Source: Treponema sp. (GTDB lineage: Bacteria; Spirochaetota; Spirochaetia; Treponematales; Breznakiellaceae). Taken from it: DNA of 8,623 nt. Below, one piece after another: positions 1-5,721 of the stretch. The position numbers and the translations under genes are program-made. Position 1 is the first letter of the stretch. Each line of letters begins with the position of its first letter. Where the stretch lies: assembly GCA_031257695.1 (NCBI GenBank), contig JAIROB010000110.1:1-8623 (forward strand), given 5' to 3'. Under the pieces are notes generated by a model. That model saw nothing but the letters and a program-made list of their open reading frames with translations. It ran no database searches and had not been told where the DNA came from.

Positions 1-630
1 GTGACCGACATGGAGCGCACCGTCCGGGCGGAGGTTATCTCCTCCACCTTCGACGAGCAGGCCGCCCGCCATGTCCAGGTGACGGAAATGGTCCTGGAAA
101 AGGCCAAGCGCCTGGTGGAACACAAGAAGGACGTGGTGATCCTCCTGGACTCCATCACCCGGCTGGCCAGAGCCTATAACCAGACCGTGCCCATGTCGGG
201 GAAGATCCTCTCCGGCGGCGTGGACTCCAACGCCCTCCACAAACCCAAGCGCTTTTTCGGCGCCGCCCGGAACATCGAGGAAGGGGGCAGCCTGACCATC
301 ATTTCCACCGCGCTGATCGAGACCGGCAGCCGCATGGACGAGGTTATTTTCGAGGAGTTCAAGGGCACCGGCAACCTGGAAATCAACCTGGACCGCCGCA
401 TCAGCGACCGCAGGCTCTTCCCGGCCATCAACATCAAGAAATCCGGCACCCGGAAGGAGGAACTGCTCCTCTCCGAGGAACAGCTCCAAAAGATCTGGAT
501 ACTCCGGAAGGTCATCAACCCCATGGACGATATCGAAATCATGGAGCTTCTGGTTGACAGAATGAAAAAAAGCAAGAATAATGAAGCGTTCCTGCGGTCG
601 ATGAACACCAGCTCCGCGGGAACGGACTAA
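1..630 (+). CDS. rho: Transcription termination factor Rho, C-terminal part (5' end outside window)
   Basis: Rho is the hexameric RNA-dependent ATPase/helicase that ends transcription at Rho-dependent sites. Only the C-terminal ATPase half is present. The first codon, GTG, is an internal valine and not a start: by hand alignment it matches about residue 216 of E. coli Rho, and every residue maps with a constant offset of 215. Visible motifs are Walker B (VVILLDS, with Asp at local residue 50 matching D265), the Q-loop ([11 protein letters not shown], residues 72-82), the R-loop region (ETGSR, 107-111), and the Arg-finger segment SGTRKEELL (Arg 151 matching R366). The Walker A loop and the RNA-binding N-terminal domain lie upstream of the window. 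The protein ends in a short polar tail, and TAA is at 628-630. rpmE follows 30 bases later on the same strand, so the two are probably co-transcribed. Identity is essentially certain. Confidence 0.97.
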   Translation: MTDMERTVRAEVISSTFDEQAARHVQVTEMVLEKAKRLVEHKKDVVILLDSITRLARAYNQTVPMSGKILSGGVDSNALHKPKRFFGAARNIEEGGSLTIISTALIETGSRMDEVIFEEFKGTGNLEINLDRRISDRRLFPAINIKKSGTRKEELLLSEEQLQKIWILRKVINPMDDIEIMELLVDRMKKSKNNEAFLRSMNTSSAGTD

Positions 631-660
631 ACCTAGAGCATGGAGTTACGGAGTATAGAG

Positions 661-864
661 ATGAAAGCGGATATCCATCCCAAATACGAACTTACCACAA
701 TCACCTGCGCCTGTGGCAACGTTATCGAAACCCGCTCCACCACCCGGGACATCAAAGTGGAGATCTGTTCCGCCTGCCACCCCTTCTTTACGGGAAAACA
801 GAAGCTGGTGGACACCGCCGGACGGATCGAGCGGTTCCGCCGAAAGTACAATATCAAAGAGTAG
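661..864 (+). CDS. rpmE: 50S ribosomal protein L31, zinc-binding type
   Basis: L31 is a small protein of the large ribosomal subunit that helps bridge the two subunits. The 67-residue protein begins [10 protein letters not shown] and contains CHPFFTGKQ, both hallmarks of the family. Four cysteines (C16 and C18 in a CxC, C36 and C39 in a CxxC) make this the zinc-binding (C+) form, not the cysteine-free paralogue used under zinc starvation. The start at 661 is preferred over an in-frame ATG at 640 because L31 proteins begin MK-DIHP and a GGAG at 650-653 sits seven bases before 661. The gene lies 30 bases after rho; this pairing is common in bacteria. A GC-rich hairpin follows the stop. No partner ribosomal gene is nearby. 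Confidence 0.96.
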   Translation: MKADIHPKYELTTITCACGNVIETRSTTRDIKVEICSACHPFFTGKQKLVDTAGRIERFRRKYNIKE

Positions 865-880
865 TTTCCCGCGCCCAATC

Positions 881-909
881 GCGGCGGGGGAAAAGCCTCC
901 CCCGGCCGC
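881..909. terminator. GC-rich hairpin between convergent rpmE and VOC gene
   Basis: The sequence can form a stem of about ten base pairs: GCGGC then GGGGGA on the left, TCCCCC then GCCGC on the right, with one bulged G and a six-base loop at 892-897. It sits between two convergent stop codons, where a bidirectional terminator would be expected. No U-run follows on either strand, so it is not a textbook intrinsic terminator. An alternative 5-bp hairpin (906-910 with 917-921) shares bases with it. It may instead be an mRNA 3' stabiliser or act together with Rho. Confidence 0.35.
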
Positions 910-923
910 CTGCAGAGGCGGTT

Positions 924-1286
924 CTATTGCCGCTGTTCCACCAACTGGATCTCAATGCCGTCCGGGTCATGGAAAAACGAAAAGCTCACCGCCGGGTTAG
1001 GGGAGACGGGCCCCCGGACAAGGGGATAACCGGCCTGTTCCAGCCTGGCGGTCCCGTCTTTGAGGGAGTCCACCCGGAAGCCCAGGGTAAATCCGGAGTA
1101 GGCCGGTTTCTCCTCCCCCGGATGGCATATCAGCTCGATGTTCGGCTGTCCGGCTTCGCCCAGAAAGGCAAGCTCGCCGTTGCCGGAGGGGCCGCGCCGG
1201 ACCAGGTTGAGTCCCAACAGGCCCTGGTAAAAACCAAGGGATTTTTCCATGTCCCCTACATGAACGGTGGTATGCATATAGGTCAT
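924..1286 (-). CDS. Glyoxalase/VOC-fold protein (lactoylglutathione lyase-like)
   Basis: This 120-residue protein is a single vicinal-oxygen-chelate (glyoxalase/bleomycin-resistance/dioxygenase) unit of two beta-alpha-beta-beta-beta modules. Visible hallmarks are the N-terminal HTTVHVGDMEKSLGFY (residues 5-20), LGLNLVRR (24-31), NIELICHP (49-56) and the closing FHDPDGIEIQLVE (105-117). It resembles GloA overall, but by hand alignment the four metal ligands of E. coli GloA (H5, E56, H74, E122) become H5, E51, T67 and Q114. Two are lost, so glyoxalase I activity should not be assumed; a different metalloenzyme or a binding protein is equally possible. The start is well supported by GAAAGGAG on the minus strand six bases before the ATG. 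The gene is monocistronic, divergent from the YkgJ-type gene and convergent with rpmE. Fold is sure; substrate is unknown. Confidence 0.9.
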   Translation of the reverse strand: MTYMHTTVHVGDMEKSLGFYQGLLGLNLVRRGPSGNGELAFLGEAGQPNIELICHPGEEKPAYSGFTLGFRVDSLKDGTARLEQAGYPLVRGPVSPNPAVSFSFFHDPDGIEIQLVEQRQ

Positions 1287-1349
1287 TGAGCGCTCCTTTC
1301 AAGAACGATAGTAAATGCTTCCCCCAAAAAACAATTTCGGGAGAGCCCC

Positions 1350-1358
1350 AGTATACCA
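1350..1358 (-). promoter_or_regulatory. Extended -10 promoter for the VOC gene
   Basis: Read on the minus strand this is TGG followed by TATACT: an extended -10 (TGn) joined to a 5-of-6 match to TATAAT. No good -35 lies 17 bases upstream (AAGCGC), which is typical of extended -10 promoters. Transcription would start near 1343, giving a leader of roughly 57 bases before the ATG at 1286. The gap 1287-1414 has no gene and holds the divergent promoters. Confidence 0.5.
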
Positions 1359-1377
1359 CATTTTGCCTCCGGGCGCT

Positions 1378-1403
1378 TGAAAAAATACGGGTTGTGGGAT
1401 AAA
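1378..1403 (+). promoter_or_regulatory. Weak candidate promoter for the YkgJ-type gene
   Basis: TTGAAA at 1378-1383 could serve as a -35 and GATAAA at 1398-1403 as a -10, but the spacing of 14 bases is too short for a good sigma-70 site. If used, transcription would start near 1410, only a few bases before the ATG at 1415. That would fit the absence of a Shine-Dalgarno sequence there. Confidence 0.22.
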
Positions 1404-1414
1404 AACGAATATCC

Positions 1415-1858
1415 ATGCCGCAAGAACCGCCTTTTTATGCCCGGGGACTCCGCTTTTCCTGCGCGCGCTGTTCCGAATGCTGCCGTATCGATCCGGGGTT
1501 CGTGTTTTTACGAAAGAGCGATGTTGCAATGTTGGTTTATGCCCTGGAATTGCGATATACTGAATTCATAAAACGCTATTGCCGGTGGGTTCCCACCGCC
1601 GGGGGGGGGAAGCGGCTTTCGCTTAAGGAAAAACCGAATTACGATTGTATTTTTTGGTCAAAGGGATGCGCCCTCTACGAGGCGCGGCCCCTGCAGTGCA
1701 GGGCCTATCCTTTCTGGCCCTCCATGCTGGCTTCCCGGGAGGCATGGGAGGCTGCAAGCTGCCCGGGGATGGGAACCGGAACCCTGTATTCCCGGGAGGA
1801 GATTGAAGCATTGCTGGCTCGGCAGAACGCGGAGCCGATCATTGAGAGGGAGCGCTAA
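1415..1858 (+). CDS. YkgJ-family cysteine-cluster protein
   Basis: This is a 147-residue protein of the YkgJ / CxxCxxCC family, described as probable zinc- or iron-chelating; no member's role is well settled. The N-terminal cluster is CARCSECC (C16, C19, C22, C23), and the second half carries C78, C85, C95 in the family motif YEARPLQCRAYPFW (88-101), and C116 in SCPG. C56 is an extra cysteine. The start is the only ATG after an in-frame stop at 1400-1402; no convincing Shine-Dalgarno precedes it, so a leaderless or nearly leaderless mRNA is possible. The stop TAA (1856-1858) abuts the ATG of the metallohydrolase gene, which implies translational coupling. A run of nine G's (codons 63-65) lies between the two cysteine groups, so single-base slippage would remove C78, C85, C95 and C116. 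Confidence 0.88.
   Translation: MPQEPPFYARGLRFSCARCSECCRIDPGFVFLRKSDVAMLVYALELRYTEFIKRYCRWVPTAGGGKRLSLKEKPNYDCIFWSKGCALYEARPLQCRAYPFWPSMLASREAWEAASCPGMGTGTLYSREEIEALLARQNAEPIIERER
1583..1609 (+). repeat. Inverted repeat followed by a nine-G homopolymer inside the YkgJ-type gene
   Basis: CGGTGGG at 1583-1589 and CCCACCG at 1592-1598 are perfect inverted copies separated by TT. Two bases later there is an uninterrupted run of nine G's at 1601-1609, which encodes three glycines in frame. Adding one G leads to a TAA at 1624-1626 and a product of about 70 residues. Losing one G enters another frame that stays open to 2240, across the start of the next gene. Confidence 0.85.
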
Positions 1859-2800
1859 ATGCAGGTTCAATTTTGGGGCGTCAGGGGATCCCTTCCGTCG
1901 CCGCAGTCTCCCCCGCAGATACGGGACAAAATTTCCGCCATCCTGGAACGGATCACCCCGGAGGACATCGCCGACTCCGAAAGCCGGGAAAGATTTCTGG
2001 CGGAGCTGCCCCCCTGGCTTTTTGGAACCGTTGGGGGCAATACCCCCTGCGTGTCCGTCAAAAACGGCGATCCCAAGAATCGCCTTGTTTTTGACTGCGG
2101 TTCCGGAATTCGGGAAATGGGCCTTGCCATGGCCAGGGAAAAACCCCCGCCCACCCACTACGATATTTTTCTTTCCCACCTGCACTGGGACCATATTCAG
2201 GGGCTGCCGTTTTTTGCGCCCGGCTACGATCCTTCGGTAAAACTGGACTTCCATTCCCCCATGAAAAACCTGGAGGCCGCGTTCAACGGACAGATGAGCT
2301 CCCCCTATTTTCCGGTTCACATGCAGTCCATGGGTTCGGAGAAGGAATTTCACCTTCTGAATCACCCCATAGCCATAGGGGACGTGACCATTTCCTATAA
2401 AAAACTCAGCCATCCCGGGGATTCCTATTCTTTTAAGGTATACGACGGTAAAAGCAGCTTCATTTACGCGACCGACACCGAGCTTTCCGCGGATGATTTT
2501 ATGAGAACCGAAGAAAACATCCGTTATTTTGAAAACGCGGATCTGGTGGTTATGGATTCCCAGTACACCCTGGGGGAGTCCATTGAAAAGTACAATTGGG
2601 GGCATAGCGCTTTCAGCATGGGGGTTGATTTTGCCGCCACCTGGGGGGTAAAACACCTGGTTCTCTTTCACCACGACCCCACCTACGACGACCGGAAACT
2701 CTTTGGCATCCTTCAATCCGCCAAATGGTATACCGAGCGGATGAATATTCGGGGGATCGATATTTCCCTCGCCATGGAAGGCATGGAGATAACCCTGTAA
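1859..2800 (+). CDS. Metallo-beta-lactamase-fold metallohydrolase
   Basis: This 313-residue protein has the signature SHLHWDHIQG, giving metal ligands H107, H109, D111 and H112. Likely further ligands are H185 (LSHPGDS), the bridging D206 (ATDTE) and H271 (FHHDP). The start MQVQFWGVRGSLPSP and the GGNTPCV motif (59-65) place it in a PhnP/phosphodiesterase-like branch of the superfamily rather than with true beta-lactamases. An extra stretch of about 40 mainly charged residues (16-56) separates these two motifs. There is no signal peptide, so it is probably cytoplasmic. Substrate is unknown; a cyclic phosphodiester or RNA-related substrate is only a guess. It starts directly at the stop of the YkgJ-type gene, with GGGAG at 1848-1852 as ribosome binding site. 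mltG follows three bases after its stop. Confidence 0.9.
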   Translation: MQVQFWGVRGSLPSPQSPPQIRDKISAILERITPEDIADSESRERFLAELPPWLFGTVGGNTPCVSVKNGDPKNRLVFDCGSGIREMGLAMAREKPPPTHYDIFLSHLHWDHIQGLPFFAPGYDPSVKLDFHSPMKNLEAAFNGQMSSPYFPVHMQSMGSEKEFHLLNHPIAIGDVTISYKKLSHPGDSYSFKVYDGKSSFIYATDTELSADDFMRTEENIRYFENADLVVMDSQYTLGESIEKYNWGHSAFSMGVDFAATWGVKHLVLFHHDPTYDDRKLFGILQSAKWYTERMNIRGIDISLAMEGMEITL

Positions 2801-2803
2801 ATT

Positions 2804-3889
2804 ATGGCCGGGAATCCTGGGGTTCGCTCTTTTGCCGCCGCGCTCTGCGTCCTCCTGGGGACGATTCTGGTCTTTGCAGCCCTGGCCCTGGGGTGCTTTA
2901 TCTACTTTAACAGCCCCCCGGGAAAAGTTCCGGTGTTTGCCGCGGAGGACACAACCCTGCGGCTCGACGAATCCGGCGCGGTCCGGCTGGAACTCCGGCA
3001 GGGGGAAAGCGTCCGCTCCGTGGGCCAGCGTATGGAAAGCGCCGGAATAATACGGAGCCGGCATTTCTGGGAGCTCCTGTCCCGCCTTAACAGGGGGGAA
3101 CACCTCAAGGCGGGAACCTACAGCTTTTCCCTGCCGGCCACCCAACTGGAGATCCGCTCCCTCCTGGTTTCGGGCCGGCAGATCCTCCTCCGGGTTACCC
3201 TGCCCGAAGGCGTAACCCTGAAAAAAACCGCCCAGATCCTCGCCGAAGCGGGGGTCTGCGCCGCGTCGGATTTTCTCGCCGCCGCGTCGGATCCGGAGAT
3301 CCTGGACGCGTACCGGGCGCCGGGCGCCACCCTGGAGGGCTACCTCTACCCGGACACCTACCTGTTCCCCGAGGGCTATCCCGCGAACCTGGTGGTGAAG
3401 GCCATGGCGGACACCTTCTTCAAGCGCCTGGCGGAGATTCAGCCGGATTCCCTTGCCCTGTCCCCGGCGGAGCTGAACAAACGGATTATCATGGCCTCCA
3501 TCGTGGAGCGGGAATACCGGGTGGATGAGGAAGCGCCCCTTATGGCCGGGGTCTTTTACAACCGCCTGCGTATAGGCATGGCGCTCCAGTCCTGCGCCAC
3601 CGTGGAGTACGTGATCACCGAAATCCAGGGGCGGCCCCACCCGGAACGGCTCTACGAGCGGGACACGGAGATCCGCAGCCCCTACAACACCTACCTGGTT
3701 CCGGGCCTTCCCCCGGGCCCCATCTCCGCGCCCGGCACGGTGGCCCTGAACGCCGCGTTTAACCCCGCCCCCAGCGATTACCTCTACTTCCGCCTGGTAA
3801 ACCCCGCGGAAGGCCGGCACTACTTTTCCCAAACCCTGGACGATCATATCCGCGCGGGGGCGCTCTATGTCAAAGCGAGGAGCCGCTGA
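2804..3889 (+). CDS. mltG: Endolytic murein transglycosylase MltG
   Basis: MltG (YceG) cleaves nascent peptidoglycan glycan strands at the outer face of the inner membrane and may set strand length. In this 361-residue protein an N-terminal membrane anchor (about residues 10-35) is followed by a LysM-like segment (about 64-110, ending AGTYSFS) and the YceG catalytic domain. The catalytic glutamate is E235 in ASIVEREY. Other family marks are GYLYPDTYLFPEGY (179-192), VFYNRL (250-255), SPYNTYLVPGLPPGPI (292-307), NPAPSDYLYF (320-329) and HYFSQT (339-344). Where most members have LQSDPTVIYG, this one has LQSCATVEYV (261-270). No strong Shine-Dalgarno lies close to the start (a GGAG is 15 bases away), so translation probably depends on readthrough from the upstream gene. 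The stop TGA shares its last base with the dnaG start. Confidence 0.95.
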   Translation: MAGNPGVRSFAAALCVLLGTILVFAALALGCFIYFNSPPGKVPVFAAEDTTLRLDESGAVRLELRQGESVRSVGQRMESAGIIRSRHFWELLSRLNRGEHLKAGTYSFSLPATQLEIRSLLVSGRQILLRVTLPEGVTLKKTAQILAEAGVCAASDFLAAASDPEILDAYRAPGATLEGYLYPDTYLFPEGYPANLVVKAMADTFFKRLAEIQPDSLALSPAELNKRIIMASIVEREYRVDEEAPLMAGVFYNRLRIGMALQSCATVEYVITEIQGRPHPERLYERDTEIRSPYNTYLVPGLPPGPISAPGTVALNAAFNPAPSDYLYFRLVNPAEGRHYFSQTLDDHIRAGALYVKARSR

Positions 3890-5721
3890 TGCCCTACATC
3901 GCCGAAACCACCATACGGGAGCTGAACGACAAACTGGACGCGGTGTCCGTGATAAACGACTATGTACGCCTGGAAAAGCGGGGAGGGCGGCACTGGGGGC
4001 TCTGCCCCTTTCACAATGAAAAAACAGCGTCCTTTACCGTCAACCCGGACATGAAATGGTACCACTGTTTCGGCTGCGGCAAGAGCGGCTCGGTTATCGA
4101 CTTTGTGATGGAGATGGATAAACTCAGTTTTCCCGAGGCGGTTGAACAGTTGGCCAAACGGACGGGAATCGAAGTCGTCTACGAAAAAACCGGCCGGGGC
4201 GCCGCGGACACGGTCGGGGAAAAGGAACGGGATCAGCTTTTCGAGCTGTACCGCCGGGTTGCGGTAAGTTTCCGTCACTTTTTGCTGGAAAAACCCGAAG
4301 GGGCCGAGGCCAAGCGCTATATTATCTCCAGAGGGATCAACGACGAAATGATAGAACGTTTCCGCCTGGGATACGCCCCGGGGAACCGCTCCTGGCTGTA
4401 TCGTTTTTTAACTGAAAAGGGTTATTCCCCGGAATTTCTCGCGTCCTCGGGGCTGTTTTCCCGGAACTACCCCCAAAGCGCTTTTTTTTCGGACAGGCTC
4501 ATGTTTCCCATAGCGGATCGCCAGGGCCGGACCGTGGCCTTTGGGGGGCGCGTCCTCTCCGGCGGCGAGCCCAAATACCTGAACTCCGGGGAGTCCGGGG
4601 GGTATAAAAAGCGGGAAACCCTTTACGCCATAGACCTGGCTTTGCCTGAGATCCGCAAAACCCGGGAAGCCTATGTTGCCGAAGGGTATATGGACGTGAT
4701 CGCCCTGCACCAGGCCGGGGTTGCCAACGCCGTGGCGCCCCTGGGAACCGCGTTTACCGACGAGCAGGCCAGGCTCCTCAAGCGGTGGGCGGAACGGGTC
4801 TACCTGATCTTCGACACCGACGAGGCGGGGCAGAACGCGGCGTTCCGGGGCATCATGACCTGCCGGAAAAACGGCCTGGAGAGTTTTGTGGTGGCCCTGA
4901 ACCCGGAAGGCCCGCCGGAAGCAGAAGCGGGATCCCCGGTTTCCAAGGATCCGGCGGATGTTTTGAAAAATTTTGGCCCCGGGGCGTTGCAAAAATCCCT
5001 GGAATATGCTATAAATGACTTTGAGTATCTTATTAAAAGGAGCAGGTCCCTTTTCGATTTTTCCAATTCCCAGGGGAAATCCCGGGCGGCGGCTTTTTTG
5101 TTTCCCTACGTGAGGACCGTAGATTCCGAAGTTTCCAGGGATTCCTACCTGGGCCTTATGGCGGATGCCCTTGGGGTTGAACGCCAGGCTGTGGTGTCGG
5201 ACTTTTTGCGGTTCACGAGAGGACAGGAGGCCGCGGGTTCCGGAGCCTTTGCTCCTGTTGCCCGACGGAGGATTAGTTTAAATGATGAGCTGTTTTTGCT
5301 CATCGCGGTGTTGGTAAACCACGATCTTTATCCCAAGTTGCGCGCGGCCCTTGTTATTGACGATTTTGACGATCCCGCCGCCAAGGAGCTCTTTATAGCG
5401 CTGGAGGAATGGTTCAGAAACGATATGCCCGGTCTGGATGATCTGAAAGAACGGATAAGCGACGAAGCTCTGCGGAATTTCGTTATTCAGCAGGGAGTTT
5501 CCGAGGCGTTTTTTATGAACCCCGAGAAGCTGGTGAGCGACGGTATCAGAAAGATACGGCAGAAAAGGCTGGAGCGCAGACTGGCCGGAATTGTTGCGGA
5601 GTTGAGGAGCGCAAAACATGAGCAGGACCGGAGGGAGGGCAGGGGAACCGCCCTTGAGGATTTGCTCGCTGAAAAAGTGCACCTTGACGCCGAATTACGT
5701 TTACTGAAGGAAGCAAACTAA
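3889..5721 (+). CDS. dnaG: DNA primase DnaG
   Basis: Primase makes the RNA primers for lagging-strand replication and works with the replicative helicase. The 610-residue protein shows all three domains. The N-terminal zinc-binding domain has C39, H42, C60 and C63 (CPFH, CFGC). The RNA-polymerase core includes the basic [11 protein letters not shown] segment (156-166). The TOPRIM fold has E265 ([10 protein letters not shown]), D309 and D311 (IFDTDEAG), the same numbering as in E. coli. The C-terminal third (from about 450) is the poorly conserved helicase-interaction domain. By eye, a short insert (about 343-352) precedes KDPADVL, where many primases have DPD. The start is supported by GAGGAG at 3877-3882, six bases before the ATG. 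Both ends overlap neighbours by one base (TGATG with mltG, TAATG with rpoD), so the three genes form a coupled operon. A likely internal promoter and a hairpin lie within it. Confidence 0.98.
   Translation: MPYIAETTIRELNDKLDAVSVINDYVRLEKRGGRHWGLCPFHNEKTASFTVNPDMKWYHCFGCGKSGSVIDFVMEMDKLSFPEAVEQLAKRTGIEVVYEKTGRGAADTVGEKERDQLFELYRRVAVSFRHFLLEKPEGAEAKRYIISRGINDEMIERFRLGYAPGNRSWLYRFLTEKGYSPEFLASSGLFSRNYPQSAFFSDRLMFPIADRQGRTVAFGGRVLSGGEPKYLNSGESGGYKKRETLYAIDLALPEIRKTREAYVAEGYMDVIALHQAGVANAVAPLGTAFTDEQARLLKRWAERVYLIFDTDEAGQNAAFRGIMTCRKNGLESFVVALNPEGPPEAEAGSPVSKDPADVLKNFGPGALQKSLEYAINDFEYLIKRSRSLFDFSNSQGKSRAAAFLFPYVRTVDSEVSRDSYLGLMADALGVERQAVVSDFLRFTRGQEAAGSGAFAPVARRRISLNDELFLLIAVLVNHDLYPKLRAALVIDDFDDPAAKELFIALEEWFRNDMPGLDDLKERISDEALRNFVIQQGVSEAFFMNPEKLVSDGIRKIRQKRLERRLAGIVAELRSAKHEQDRREGRGTALEDLLAEKVHLDAELRLLKEAN
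4961..5015 (+). promoter_or_regulatory. Predicted internal promoter within dnaG, upstream of rpoD
   Basis: TTGCAA (4987-4992) and TATAAA (5010-5015) are each 5 of 6 matches to the sigma-70 boxes with the ideal 17-base spacing, and TGC just before the -10 gives an extended -10. With a start near 5022, the AT-rich stretch 4961-4974 falls at about -61 to -48, where UP elements lie. A perfect 10-base palindrome, GCCCCGGGGC (4976-4985), sits between the two and could be an operator. Transcription from here would read the last 700 bases of dnaG and then rpoD. Confidence 0.5.
5284..5304 (+). repeat. Perfect inverted repeat (hairpin) inside dnaG
   Basis: GATGAGC (5284-5290) and GCTCATC (5298-5304) are exact inverted copies around a seven-base U-rich loop. 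The stem lies in the coding sequence of the DnaG C-terminal domain, downstream of the predicted internal promoter and about 420 bases before rpoD. No U-run follows, so it is not an intrinsic terminator. An mRNA processing or stability role is possible, as is chance. Confidence 0.45.

Noticed and set aside
1..3. GTG at the window start as the start codon of a short rho
   Set aside because: Alignment to Rho continues through it as an internal valine; the gene is simply cut by the window edge.
640..660. An upstream ATG for rpmE adding seven residues
   Set aside because: L31 proteins start MK-DIHP, and a well-spaced GGAG supports 661.
1658..3847. A 729-codon open frame on the minus strand
   Set aside because: It lies antisense to three clear genes (YkgJ-type, metallohydrolase, mltG). 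Its Gly/Arg/His-rich translation is typical of the shadow frame of GC-rich coding DNA, and no family motif is seen.
4482..4489. Eight-T run in dnaG, and a similar eight-A run in rpoD at 6500-6507, as slippage sites
   Set aside because: Both are in frame in essential genes and explained by Phe-Phe and Lys-Lys codons; no alternative reading frame product of interest follows.
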